This document shows, one piece after another, positions 53,902-62,733 of a stretch of 64,000 nt of DNA; position 1 is the first letter of the stretch; each line of letters starts with the position of its first letter. This stretch comes from UBA2108 sp963925495 (GTDB lineage Bacteria; Bacteroidota; Bacteroidia; Flavobacteriales_G; Salibacteraceae): positions 78,958 through 142,957 of the forward strand of contig CAWUST010000006.1 of NCBI GenBank assembly GCA_963925495.1, written 5' to 3'. The translations under genes were made by a program, and so were the position numbers. Below the pieces are notes generated by a model, which was not told the DNA's origin, searched no databases, and was given only the letters and a program-made list of their open reading frames with translations.

Positions 53902-53931
53902 TCAACATTAAAAACTTAAAATTCAAAATTT
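53900..53931. repeat. AT-rich dispersed repeat, copy 3
   Basis: Holds ACATTAAAAACT (53905-53916) and ATTCAAAATTT (53921-53931), both identical to words in copy 1 but 7 nt closer together. It begins at the four-helix-bundle start codon. Confidence 0.5.
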
Positions 53932-53942
53932 CTTGCGAAACC

Positions 53943-56348
53943 CTAGTTTCTCAAGACTTTCCCCGTCTTAATAATACTCTGCAACCTTTCCAATGTTTTT
54001 CTTTCCCCACACAGTTCAAGAAATGCTCTTCGTTCCATGTCTAATAAATATTGTTCACTTACTTGTGTTTCTTCAGATAAATCACCACCACAAAGAACCC
54101 AGCCTAACTTTTCAGAGATTAACTGATCGTGTTCAGACATGTAGTTGCCCGACATCATGGCATTAGCGCCGACATAAACAATTCCTAATCCTTCTTGACC
54201 TAACACAGTAATGTCTGTTCTTGGTTGAGGTTGAGTATATCCGTTTCGGCTTAACTGTAAAGCAGATTCTTTTGCTCTTTTTAATTGTAGTTTTTTACTT
54301 ACAACAACTTCATCTACTCCTTCTCTTAAATAGCCTAAATCAAATGCTTCATAAGCAGAAGTTGCAACCTTGGCCTGACCAATAGTTAAGAATTTTTCTC
54401 TCAACGTATTTATTTTAATATCACCTTCATGGAAAGCATCACTGCATCTTAATGCAAATTCTTTACTTCCTCCACCGCCAGGAATTACACCAACTCCAAA
54501 TTCAACAAGACCCATGTACAATTCTGCATGAGCCACAACTTTATCGGCGTGCATACTCATTTCACAGCCACCGCCAAGGGCTAAGTTGTGTGGAGCTACG
54601 ACAACGGGTATGTTAGAGTAACGGATTCTCATCATTGTGTTTTGAAATGCTCGAATAGCAAAGTCCAGTTCGTCGTATTCTTGTTCTACCGCCATCATGA
54701 ATATCATGCCAACGTTGGCGCCTGCTGAAAAATTATCACCATTATTTGAGATTACCAATCCGTCGTATTCGGCTTCAGCTAAATCAATTGCTTTATTTAT
54801 TCCAGCTAAAACTTCGCCACCAATGGTGTTCATTTTGGTGTGAAACTCTAGATTCAGAATTCCATCACCTAAATTTGTAATTGTAGTTCCTGAATTTTTC
54901 CAAATGGTATTGGATTCACGAATTATATCAAGATCTAAAATCTGATCGGCACCTGGAATTAGTACCTGTGATTTACTTGGAATATCGTAATAGGTTTTCG
55001 ACCCAGCATTGCTTGAGTAAAAACTATTTGATCCTGAAGCTAACATTTTATCTACCCATGGAGCAGGGGAGTAGCCCTCTGCTTTCATTTGATTTAAAGT
55101 TGCTTCTACACCAAGAACATCCCAAGTGGCAAATGGGCCTAGTTTGTACCCAAATCCAGCGCAAACGGCACAATCGATTTTGTATAATTCGTCAGATATT
55201 TCGGGAATACGATTGGACGCATATTCCAACATTGAAAAGAACATTTTCCGGTAAAATTCACCGGCTTTATCTTTTCCTTTAATTAACATGGGAAGACGTT
55301 TTAACAAATCGTCAACTGGCTTAGTCATTTCAAGTGTAGCAAATTTTACCTTTTGTTTTGGTTCGTATTCTAACGTGTTGAGGTTTAGTGAAAGGATTTC
55401 AGATTTCCCACCTTCGCCTTTTACTTTTTTGTAGAACCCTTGATTGGATTTACTTCCTAGCGAGCCGTTTTCGACCATTTTAGAAACATAATCAGGGATA
55501 ACAAAAGTTTCTTTTTTTTCGTCGTTTGGTGCGGCACCTTTTAAACCATTGGCAACATGCACTAGGGTATCTAAACCAACAACATCACAAGTTCTAAATG
55601 TCGCCGATTTTGGTCTGCCAATAATAGGTCCTGTAAGTTTATCTACTTCATCAACGGTAAGGCCCATTTCTTCCACGATATGGAACAAGGCCATAATGGA
55701 GTATACGCCAACTCGATTTGCTATAAAAGCAGGAGTGTCTTTACATAAAACAGTTTCTTTTCCTAAAAATCGTTGACCGTAATCCATAAAGAATTCAGTT
55801 ACTTCAGGATCTGTATGTTTGGTAGGAATAATTTCTAAAAGTGGTAAGTAACGGGGAGGATTGAAAAAGTGCGTACCACAGAAATGCTTTTTAAAATCTT
55901 CCGATCGACCATCGGTCATTAATCCAATTGGAATTCCAGAAGTATTTGAAGTAATCAAAGTGCCAGGAGTTCGAACTTTTTCAACTTTTTCGAAAAGAGA
56001 TTTTTTAATATCCAAGTTCTCGATAATTACTTCGATAATCCAATCACAATCTTTGATTTTGTCCAGATCGTCGGTGAAATTTCCCGTCGAAATCTTCTTT
56101 GCAAATGTTTTTTTATAAATAGGAGAAGGGTTGCTTGTTAATGCAAACGTCAAAGACTCATCTACAATCCGATTTCGGACTGCATTGTCTTCAATGGACA
56201 AGTTTTTCGCTTTTTCTTTATCGTTTGCTTCTTTAGGAACTATGTCCATAAGAATGACTTCGAGACCAACGTTTGCAAAATGGCAAGCAATACGTGAACC
56301 CATAACACCAGAGCCTAAAACGGCTACTTTTTTAATTCTTCGCTTCAT
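53943..56348 (-). CDS. fadN: 3-hydroxyacyl-CoA dehydrogenase / enoyl-CoA hydratase fusion (FadN-like)
   Basis: 801 residues from ATG 56348 (MKRRIKKVAVLGSGVMGSRI). The longer in-frame start at 56384 would overlap marR more deeply. Domain order is NAD-binding dehydrogenase first (VAVLGSGVMGSRI, about residues 8-20), then the C-terminal dehydrogenase domains, then crotonase (GGGCEMSMHADKVVAHAELYMG, near residues 600-625). This is the reverse of E. coli FadB and the same as B. subtilis FadN. It carries out hydration and dehydrogenation in beta-oxidation. It overlaps the marR gene by 17 nt, so translation is probably coupled. Confidence 0.92.
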   Translation of the reverse strand: MKRRIKKVAVLGSGVMGSRIACHFANVGLEVILMDIVPKEANDKEKAKNLSIEDNAVRNRIVDESLTFALTSNPSPIYKKTFAKKISTGNFTDDLDKIKDCDWIIEVIIENLDIKKSLFEKVEKVRTPGTLITSNTSGIPIGLMTDGRSEDFKKHFCGTHFFNPPRYLPLLEIIPTKHTDPEVTEFFMDYGQRFLGKETVLCKDTPAFIANRVGVYSIMALFHIVEEMGLTVDEVDKLTGPIIGRPKSATFRTCDVVGLDTLVHVANGLKGAAPNDEKKETFVIPDYVSKMVENGSLGSKSNQGFYKKVKGEGGKSEILSLNLNTLEYEPKQKVKFATLEMTKPVDDLLKRLPMLIKGKDKAGEFYRKMFFSMLEYASNRIPEISDELYKIDCAVCAGFGYKLGPFATWDVLGVEATLNQMKAEGYSPAPWVDKMLASGSNSFYSSNAGSKTYYDIPSKSQVLIPGADQILDLDIIRESNTIWKNSGTTITNLGDGILNLEFHTKMNTIGGEVLAGINKAIDLAEAEYDGLVISNNGDNFSAGANVGMIFMMAVEQEYDELDFAIRAFQNTMMRIRYSNIPVVVAPHNLALGGGCEMSMHADKVVAHAELYMGLVEFGVGVIPGGGGSKEFALRCSDAFHEGDIKINTLREKFLTIGQAKVATSAYEAFDLGYLREGVDEVVVSKKLQLKRAKESALQLSRNGYTQPQPRTDITVLGQEGLGIVYVGANAMMSGNYMSEHDQLISEKLGWVLCGGDLSEETQVSEQYLLDMERRAFLELCGERKTLERLQSIIKTGKVLRN

Positions 56349-56787
56349 ACTTCTTAAATATGTTTTCTTGACTAAGTGCGTCATTTATTGTTTCCATTAC
56401 CACGAAAAAATCATTTTTTTGAGTGGTTGATATGTTTTTATCTAAAAATTCATTGAAATGAACAACAGCATCCTTAGATACTTCTCTTTTTGCTTTCCCA
56501 ATCTCAGTAAGACAAATACGTACTTTTCTTTTGTCAGTTTCATCATTTTTTTTCGTTATGTAACCTTTTTCTTCCATAGTCTTAAGGGTTCTGGTTAAAC
56601 TACCAGGTTCCATTCCTATTTTAGGGCCGAGTTGGGTGCTAGGTGTGCCATATTCTGTGTCAATGTTAAGTAGAACATACCCCATGGTCATGGTAAGTTC
56701 ATGTTTTGAAGCGATTAGATTGTATTGTCGTTGTACGCCATGCCAAGCCCATCGAAGTGGGAAATCAAAAGTTTCTTCCGGCTTCAT
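56332..56787 (-). CDS. MarR-family transcriptional regulator
   Basis: 151 residues. It has a winged helix with the recognition region TPSTQLGPKIGMEPGSLTRTLKTMEEKGYI and wing NDETDKRKVRICLTEIGKA. It heads the beta-oxidation operon and overlaps the fadN-like gene by 17 nt. The perfect palindrome at 56841-56860 sits over its own promoter, so it probably represses the operon and lets go when a ligand, perhaps a long-chain acyl-CoA, appears (inference from context). Confidence 0.92.
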   Translation of the reverse strand: MKPEETFDFPLRWAWHGVQRQYNLIASKHELTMTMGYVLLNIDTEYGTPSTQLGPKIGMEPGSLTRTLKTMEEKGYITKKNDETDKRKVRICLTEIGKAKREVSKDAVVHFNEFLDKNISTTQKNDFFVVMETINDALSQENIFKKYEAKN

Positions 56788-56825
56788 TAGTTATAGTTTT
56801 CGGAGTTGTAAATTTTTCACGACCC

Positions 56826-56833
56826 CAAATCTA
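56826..56833 (-). promoter_or_regulatory. -7 element of the marR-fad operon
   Basis: Minus strand reads TAGATTTG, an exact TAnnTTTG match, 39 nt before the marR ATG. The matching -33 position falls inside the adjacent palindrome. Confidence 0.65.
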
Positions 56834-56840
56834 CAAAAAA

Positions 56841-56860
56841 TTACTATGCGCGCATAGTAA
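56841..56860. promoter_or_regulatory. Perfect 20-bp palindrome, probable MarR operator
   Basis: TTACTATGCGCGCATAGTAA is identical on both strands. It lies 7 bp upstream of the -7 element, so a bound dimer would cover the -33 region of the marR promoter. The central GCGCGC is conspicuous in AT-rich surroundings. Confidence 0.75.
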
Positions 56861-56880
56861 ATATGAAAAATGAATAATTT

Positions 56881-57621
56881 TTAACCTTCAAAGGTAAATG
56901 AAACAAGGAAAATCCTTGATCTTAAGTAGCTTATAGGTGCTGCGAACATAGTTCCATCTTGGACTAAGTTATTGTTTAAGCCCATAGATAATTTGAATTC
57001 GGGGCTAAATTTAAAGTATTGTAGATAAAAGTCCAATCCTATTCCAACCTGATAGCTGTAAGTATTTCTATTTACAGCTACGATTAAATCATCAGGATTT
57101 GCTGAATCATTTTTGACTTTATCTTGGGCAGTTAAATCATAACTATACATAAAACCAATAAGCGTATAAGCAGAGAAATTGCCGGCCCGAGCACTTTTCA
57201 TTTTTAGATTTAAAGGGAAGTCGATGTAAGTAGATTCAATTGGTTTGGAAAATTCCGATGATTTTCTATTTCCAGCTGTTTTAAATGTGTAATCCAAATT
57301 TCGTTGACTAAACGACAAAGTTGGGATAAAACGAAGGTCGAAATGAATTCCTAAATGCAGGTCAGCTATTATTCCAAGGTTAAACCCCAAAGTAGGGTTT
57401 GACTCTATAATTAATAAACTATCATTTGTGCCTAGATTGGCGTCCAGTAAATAATCTGAAGAATTAATGCCTAATGAAAATCCAAAGTGAAATAATTTAT
57501 CTTCAAATTGATCCAAATTTTGAATTGTTTTTTTCTTGTATGAACTTCTTTGAGAAAAAATGGGATTTAAAAATACACCTACAAAAACAAAAACAAGTGA
57601 TATATATACTAAGTGTTTCAA
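56881..57621 (-). CDS. porT: PorT-family outer membrane protein (type IX secretion)
   Basis: 246 residues. A signal peptide (MKHLVYISLVFVFVGVFLNPIFSQ) precedes an eight-strand-type outer-membrane barrel, with alternating-pattern strands such as FSLGINSSDYLLD and FKLSMGLNN. PorT is needed for type IX secretion and gliding in Bacteroidota, and its gene often follows ubiE, as here (6-nt gap by stop/start). Direct sequence similarity was judged by eye, so the family call leans partly on context. Confidence 0.82.
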   Translation of the reverse strand: MKHLVYISLVFVFVGVFLNPIFSQRSSYKKKTIQNLDQFEDKLFHFGFSLGINSSDYLLDANLGTNDSLLIIESNPTLGFNLGIIADLHLGIHFDLRFIPTLSFSQRNLDYTFKTAGNRKSSEFSKPIESTYIDFPLNLKMKSARAGNFSAYTLIGFMYSYDLTAQDKVKNDSANPDDLIVAVNRNTYSYQVGIGLDFYLQYFKFSPEFKLSMGLNNNLVQDGTMFAAPISYLRSRIFLVSFTFEG

Positions 57622-57626
57622 GTTAA

Positions 57627-58352
57627 TTATTTACTCGCTAAATATATAGAAGCAATACCAAGTGTCAACGGTATAGCTTCAACTTTATTGTATCCAACCT
57701 TAGTTAAAACTTTTAGGAATTCATTGCCATGCGGGAATGCACCAACAGATTCAGGGAGATAGGTGTATGCCCGAGCATCTTTACTCACAATTCGGCCAAT
57801 TCCCGGTAAAATGTTGTTGAAATAAAAATTGTAGATCTGCTTAATCGGGAATTTTTGCGGCTGTGAAAACTCGATAATAGCAACATGTCCTCCGGGTTTA
57901 ATTACTCGTAACATTTCCGATAACCCTTGCTCTAAATTTTCATAATTTCGAACACCAAAAGCAACTGTGAGAGCATCAAAAGTGTTGGTCTCAAATTCTA
58001 AATTTTCGGAATCACCGTATTTTAATTCAATTTTATTTTGTAACTTTCTCTTTTTTACTTTCTCTAAGCCTACTGCAACCATGTCTCTGCTAATGTCGAC
58101 TCCAATAATTTTATCGGGGTTGAGCGAAAGAGATTCTAAAGCAAAATCGCCAGTACCAGTTGCAACATCCAAAATTAGTTTTGGGGCAAAAGGTTTTAAT
58201 AATCGAACCGCCTTTTTTCTCCATAAAATATCAATACCCATGGATAAAAAATGGTTCAAGAAATCATAGTTGTTTGCTATGTTGTCGAACATTTCAGCGA
58301 CCTGTTCCTTTTTGGCGCTATCGTTTTGGTATGGAGTAACTGTTTTACTCAT
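57627..58352 (-). CDS. ubiE: Demethylmenaquinone / ubiquinone methyltransferase (UbiE/MenG)
   Basis: 241 residues. It is an SAM-dependent methyltransferase: motif I LDVATGTGDFALESL (about 60-75), the UbiE signatures YDFLNHFLSMGID and AYTYLPESVGAFPHG. In Bacteroidota, which use menaquinone, the product is most likely MenG, carrying out the last step of menaquinone synthesis. It lies 1 nt after the PfkB-family kinase and 5 nt before porT. Confidence 0.93.
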   Translation of the reverse strand: MSKTVTPYQNDSAKKEQVAEMFDNIANNYDFLNHFLSMGIDILWRKKAVRLLKPFAPKLILDVATGTGDFALESLSLNPDKIIGVDISRDMVAVGLEKVKKRKLQNKIELKYGDSENLEFETNTFDALTVAFGVRNYENLEQGLSEMLRVIKPGGHVAIIEFSQPQKFPIKQIYNFYFNNILPGIGRIVSKDARAYTYLPESVGAFPHGNEFLKVLTKVGYNKVEAIPLTLGIASIYLASK

Positions 58353-58353
58353 A

Positions 58354-59352
58354 TTAGTTTTCGGAAAGTGTTAAACATTCATTCATAAGAGTTTGTTTAT
58401 CAATGGGGACTACCCCTAATTTTTCGCAAACTAAACCTCCTGCAAGATTAGCGAATTTTGCCATCCAATGATTAGGAATTTTTTTGGCTAAACATAAACT
58501 TGCAACTGAAATAACGGTGTCTCCCGCACCAGATACATCCGCTATTTTTCGAATATGAGCAGGTAAGATTTCAGCTCCGTTTTCATCCCCAACAAAAACA
58601 CCTAGTTCAGAAAGGGTAATCAAGGAAATTTTATGTCTAAGGATGTTGGATAATTTCAAATTAGCCTCATTAAGATCATTGAAAGATTTTGTTTTTAAAA
58701 CAAGATTTAAACCTTCGGATAATTCTTTTAAGTTAGGCTTGAATAAATCGACATTGTGGTAGTTTAAAAAATTATTTTTTTTTGGGTCCACTGCCACTGG
58801 TATATTATTGTGCCGTGCAATGGCTACAACAGTTTTTATTAAATCAGAATCAATTAACCCTTTGTCATAATCTTCAAATAACAGAACATCAATTTTTCGA
58901 GATTCGATAATTTTTTTGATTTTGTTTTCGAACTGTATTTTGTCTTCATTGGATAAACTTTTTACTTCTTCTTCATCAACGCGCAACATTTGTTGACTGC
59001 CAGATATGATTCTGGTTTTTACGGTTGTTATTCTCTCACTCGATTTTAATATTCCTTCGATTGGTAGATTTTCTTCTTTCAAAATATTCAGAAAATCTGA
59101 ACCGGAAAAATCGTTTCCTATTACAGAACAAAGAATAGGGGTTGCGCCAAGGGCTTTTAAATTTTGAGCCACATTTGCAGCCCCACCAAGTCTTTTTTCG
59201 CTATTAGTTACATGTACTACAGGAACAGGCGCCTCTGGGCTAATTCTATTCGCGTTTCCGCTATAATAAGCATCGATCATTACATCACCGACAACCAAAA
59301 CAGTCATTTGATTAAAGGATTCGAAAAGAGAAGTAATTTCTTTTTTTGTCAT
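58354..59352 (-). CDS. PfkB-family kinase, HldE/RfaE N-terminal type
   Basis: 332 residues. The PfkB C-terminal signature DVSGAGDTVISVASLCLA, including the catalytic Asp, and the N-terminal VVGDVMIDAYYSGNANRISPEAPVPVV match the kinase half of bifunctional HldE, which phosphorylates heptose-7-phosphate for LPS core synthesis. The nucleotidyltransferase half is absent, so a separate enzyme would be needed. Many Bacteroidota carry this gene next to ubiE and aminotransferase genes. It ends 1 nt before ubiE. Confidence 0.85.
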   Translation of the reverse strand: MTKKEITSLFESFNQMTVLVVGDVMIDAYYSGNANRISPEAPVPVVHVTNSEKRLGGAANVAQNLKALGATPILCSVIGNDFSGSDFLNILKEENLPIEGILKSSERITTVKTRIISGSQQMLRVDEEEVKSLSNEDKIQFENKIKKIIESRKIDVLLFEDYDKGLIDSDLIKTVVAIARHNNIPVAVDPKKNNFLNYHNVDLFKPNLKELSEGLNLVLKTKSFNDLNEANLKLSNILRHKISLITLSELGVFVGDENGAEILPAHIRKIADVSGAGDTVISVASLCLAKKIPNHWMAKFANLAGGLVCEKLGVVPIDKQTLMNECLTLSEN

Positions 59353-59356
59353 GAAT

Positions 59357-60553
59357 TTAAGAAAGTAAGGCGAGAGATTCTTTAATTCTTTTTGCAGCTT
59401 TAACTAAGTCCTTATCGCTAGCCGCATATGAAATTCTAACACATTCAGGGTTTCCAAAAGCTTCGCCAGTAACAAGTGCAACATTTCCAACTTCTAATAA
59501 AAACATACATAAATCGCCGGCATTATTCATGGTTTTTCCATCGTAAGATTTGCCTAAATAGAAACTTACATCTGGGAATAAATAAAAAGCACCCGGTGGG
59601 GTTGTACATTTAATTCCTTCTATTTTATTCAGTAAGCCAAGAACTAAATCTCGTCGTTTTTTAAATGTATGCTTCATGTGTTCTACCACTTTAGGATCTG
59701 CTTCAACTGCTGCTTGAGCTGCTTTTTGAGAAATCCCAGTTGGAGCACTAGTAAACTGACCTTGCATTTTAGTACAAGCTTTTGCAATCCATTCTGGAGC
59801 CCCAATGTAACCGATTCTCCATCCGGTCATAGAAAATCCTTTCGAAACACCATTTACCGTTATTACTTGATCGTATACTTCGCTGAAAGAAGCTAAAGAA
59901 GCATGTTTTGAATCGAAATTTATTAATTCGTAAATTTCATCTGAAATAATAAAAAAATTAGGGTAATTCTTAATAACATCTTTTAGACCTTCTAATTCTT
60001 TTAAAGAATAAACCGCACCACTTGGGTTACAAGGAGAGCTGAAAATCATTAATTTAGAGTTGTCAGTTATGGCATTTTCTAACTGATCAGGAGTTATTTT
60101 AAATTCAGTATCAATACTAGAGGAAACAAATACAGGTTTACCGCCAGCTAGTTTGATTAGCTCAATATAACTTACCCAATAGGGTGTTGGAACAATAACT
60201 TCATCGCCCTCATTTACTAAGCTTAAAATAACATTTGCAAGGGATTGTTTTGCTCCAGTAGAAACTACAATTTGGGAAGGGGAATAAGATAAATTGTTAT
60301 CCCTTTTAAATTTGTTTGAAATTGCTTGTCGCAATTCTAAATAGCCAGGAACTGGTGGATAGTGAGTAAAATTATTTTTTATAGCTTCAATTCCTGCTTC
60401 TTTAATGAATTCGGGAGTGTTGAAATCGGGTTCCCCTAAACTAAGGCTTATTACATCAATTCCTTTGTCCTTCATTTCTCTGCTTTTTGCTGACATAGCA
60501 ATCGTTTGAGATTCAGAGAGAGAATTAATTCGATTTGAGAGATGTTTTTCCAT
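59357..60553 (-). CDS. Aspartate aminotransferase (class I/II, PLP-dependent)
   Basis: 398 residues. The PLP lysine lies in VNGVSKGFSMTGWRIGYIG (near residue 235); upstream is SPCNPSGAVYS and the C-terminus has VRISYAAS. It matches the type Ib aspartate aminotransferases that may also accept prephenate. It is the first gene of the aspC-kinase-ubiE-porT unit. A TAGCTTTG promoter element lies only 8 nt ahead of the ATG. Confidence 0.92.
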   Translation of the reverse strand: MEKHLSNRINSLSESQTIAMSAKSREMKDKGIDVISLSLGEPDFNTPEFIKEAGIEAIKNNFTHYPPVPGYLELRQAISNKFKRDNNLSYSPSQIVVSTGAKQSLANVILSLVNEGDEVIVPTPYWVSYIELIKLAGGKPVFVSSSIDTEFKITPDQLENAITDNSKLMIFSSPCNPSGAVYSLKELEGLKDVIKNYPNFFIISDEIYELINFDSKHASLASFSEVYDQVITVNGVSKGFSMTGWRIGYIGAPEWIAKACTKMQGQFTSAPTGISQKAAQAAVEADPKVVEHMKHTFKKRRDLVLGLLNKIEGIKCTTPPGAFYLFPDVSFYLGKSYDGKTMNNAGDLCMFLLEVGNVALVTGEAFGNPECVRISYAASDKDLVKAAKRIKESLALLS

Positions 60554-60561
60554 AATCTGTG

Positions 60562-60569
60562 CAAAGCTA
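60562..60569 (-). promoter_or_regulatory. -7 element of the aminotransferase gene
   Basis: Minus strand TAGCTTTG matches TAnnTTTG exactly. Transcription would begin at or within a few bases of the ATG at 60553, implying a leaderless or nearly leaderless mRNA. Confidence 0.45.
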
Positions 60570-60672
60570 CTAATTTGAATAAAATGAATATTGCAATAAT
60601 TAAAGTTTCCTTTCGTTTGTATGCTATTTTATTATTGATTTGCGTAGATTTTAACGCACAAAACAAATTAGA

Positions 60673-61197
60673 ATGGAAGATATTTGGGATATTTTGAAAA
60701 TCTCGTTACCTGCAATAGGTGTTATGGTAACTGCTTATTTTGTAATAAAACAGTTGCTTGAAGCTCAATTCAAACGCAATGAACTGGAGCTTAGAAGGGA
60801 TATTTCTAAATCATTAACCCCAAATAAAATAAATGCCTATGAAAGAATTGTTTTGTTCTTAGAAAGGATTCACCCGGCGGAAATGGTATTACGTGTTCAC
60901 CAAAAAGGAATGACATCACAAAAATTTCAGGCCGAATTGGTAAAAACAATTAGAGAAGAGTTTCAGCATAATTTAACCCAACAGTTGTACGTTTCAAATA
61001 CAGCTTGGGGTTATATTCGAAATGCAAAAGAAGAGACAATTAAACTTGTAAATGTTGCAAGTTCAAAAGTTCCACCCGATTCTACGGCAATAGATTTAAG
61101 TAATATGATTTTTCAAATAATGAGTAAAATTGATCATCATCCTGTAGATATTGCAAAGAATTATTTGAAGCAAGAATTAAAGAAAACACTGAAGTGA
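60673..61197 (+). CDS. Conserved hypothetical membrane-anchored protein
   Basis: 174 residues. I do not assign a function. One N-terminal helix (about 11-30, LPAIGVMVTAYFVIKQLLEA) suggests a membrane anchor; the rest is a helical cytoplasmic domain with the recognisable stretches NKINAYERIVLFLERIHP and QLYVSNTAWGYIRNAKEE. I recall similar proteins across Bacteroidota, so it is a conserved family of unknown role. It is divergent from the aminotransferase gene and convergent with meaB, 5 nt away. Confidence 0.75.
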   Translation: MEDIWDILKISLPAIGVMVTAYFVIKQLLEAQFKRNELELRRDISKSLTPNKINAYERIVLFLERIHPAEMVLRVHQKGMTSQKFQAELVKTIREEFQHNLTQQLYVSNTAWGYIRNAKEETIKLVNVASSKVPPDSTAIDLSNMIFQIMSKIDHHPVDIAKNYLKQELKKTLK

Positions 61198-61202
61198 AAG
61201 TA

Positions 61203-62216
61203 TTAAGCTCGAAAAACTAAGCTCACTTCTTCAGCAGCAAGAAATGGACTGAGTTCTCCATTTAAAATTTGCTTTTCCTTTAATTCAATCAATTCTTTTA
61301 TGTGTGGTTTGTTTAAAATTATTTCCTGAAGATGTTGCGAAATACTTTGATGAAACCAATTTTTATTCTGGCTGTTTCTGTTTTGCATTAGATAGCCATT
61401 TTTCAACATTTGTATCTGATACTCGAGACAGTTTTCCCAAATTTGTTTAATTCCTATGTTTTCTAAAGAAGAACAAGTTAATGTTTTTACATGCCAATTA
61501 GAGGCGTTAGGAGGGAGGTAATGCAGTGCGGATTGGAGTAGTTTTTGGGCAGATTTTGCTTTTATAGTATTATTTCCGTCAGCTTTATTAATGACAACTA
61601 AATCAGCCATTTCCATTATCCCTCTTTTTATGCCCTGTAATTCATCTCCGGCGCCGGTAAGCATTAATAAAAGAAAAAAGTCAACCATAGAATGAACTTC
61701 TGTTTCAGATTGACCAACACCAACTGTTTCAATTAAAATGATATCAAAGCCCGCAGCTTCACATAATAAGATACTTTCTCTTGTACTTCTTGCAACACCA
61801 CCCAAAGTTTTGCCAGAAGGAGAAGGACGGATAAATACATTTGGGGTTTTTCCCAATTCTTCCATTCTTGTTTTGTCCCCTAATATACTACCCCCCGTTT
61901 GTTGACTGCTGGGATCTATGGCTAAAATTGCTAGTTTTTTATTTTCTTTTATCATTACTTCACCGAAAGATTCGATAAACGTGCTTTTGCCAACTCCGGG
62001 AACACCAGTAATGCCAATGCGCAATGATTTGCTCGTTGTAGAATTACAATAAGAAATAAGCTCGTTTGAAATTTTAGTATGGTTAGGGTTGTTACTTTCA
62101 ACTAAAGTAATTGCCCGCGATAATGCAGAAATATTCCCTTGAGTTAATTGTGTGAATAGCTCAGAGGGATTGAGGTTTAGTTTTTTATTAAAAAGAAATT
62201 TATTATTTGTTGCCAC
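61203..62216 (-). CDS. meaB: Methylmalonyl-CoA mutase-associated GTPase (MeaB/ArgK)
   Basis: 337 residues. It is a G3E-family GTPase: Walker A GVPGVGKST (about 71-79), Walker B ILAIDPSS, ETVGVGQSE switch region and NKAD base specificity. It protects and reloads B12-dependent methylmalonyl-CoA mutase. The mutase genes are not in the window. It lies 17 nt after a small lipoprotein gene and may be co-transcribed with it. Confidence 0.94.
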   Translation of the reverse strand: MATNNKFLFNKKLNLNPSELFTQLTQGNISALSRAITLVESNNPNHTKISNELISYCNSTTSKSLRIGITGVPGVGKSTFIESFGEVMIKENKKLAILAIDPSSQQTGGSILGDKTRMEELGKTPNVFIRPSPSGKTLGGVARSTRESILLCEAAGFDIILIETVGVGQSETEVHSMVDFFLLLMLTGAGDELQGIKRGIMEMADLVVINKADGNNTIKAKSAQKLLQSALHYLPPNASNWHVKTLTCSSLENIGIKQIWENCLEYQIQMLKNGYLMQNRNSQNKNWFHQSISQHLQEIILNKPHIKELIELKEKQILNGELSPFLAAEEVSLVFRA

Positions 62217-62233
62217 AAATCAAAAATAGGGGA

Positions 62234-62587
62234 TTATCGTCGTTTCTGGTCAAATGAAATTAGGGGTGTTTCGCAAGTTCCTTTTACAACATCGTTTATA
62301 AGTCCAGAATATGAATTTCCTACAAAAGCTTGATTGCTGACAATCTTTTCTTTTGTAAACTCAATATCCCGAAGTTTTCCCAAATCTTGTAGGTCAATAG
62401 CCAAACTACCGGCATTAAACCCTACCCATACTGTAAATAGACTATCTCCTGTTTTATTATTTCCAATATATTCAACAGAATCTACCCTTGCATAGAATTT
62501 ATTCTCTTCCCACTCGCATGGTTCGTTGTTATTGGAATTACAACTATAAAAAAGAGACAAAAAGATGATTGGAGTAAGGAATTTCAT
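62234..62587 (-). CDS. Small hypothetical lipoprotein
   Basis: 117 residues. MKFLTPIIFLSLFYSC with Cys16 is a lipoprotein signal; the mature part is Asn/Glu-rich at first, then a small beta-rich domain (YARVDSVEYIGNNK...). I recognise no family. It may be transcribed with meaB (17 nt) but no functional link is evident. Its upstream region is shared with the divergent trxB promoter. Confidence 0.7.
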   Translation of the reverse strand: MKFLTPIIFLSLFYSCNSNNNEPCEWEENKFYARVDSVEYIGNNKTGDSLFTVWVGFNAGSLAIDLQDLGKLRDIEFTKEKIVSNQAFVGNSYSGLINDVVKGTCETPLISFDQKRR

Positions 62588-62699
62588 TTCAGGTAATATA
62601 AATCAACAATAATTGCATAATTAATCAAACAAACTGAATTGGCTAATAAAAAATGGTAAATGTGTGAGATAGTTTACTAAGTAGCTTGAAAACAAAATT

Positions 62700-62707
62700 T
62701 ACATTTG
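62700..62707 (+). promoter_or_regulatory. -7 element of trxB
   Basis: TACATTTG is an exact TAnnTTTG match, 26 nt before the trxB ATG, and is identical to the element before rpsL. Confidence 0.65.
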
Positions 62708-62733
62708 TCAAAAGTTTCGATAAAATTTAAGAG

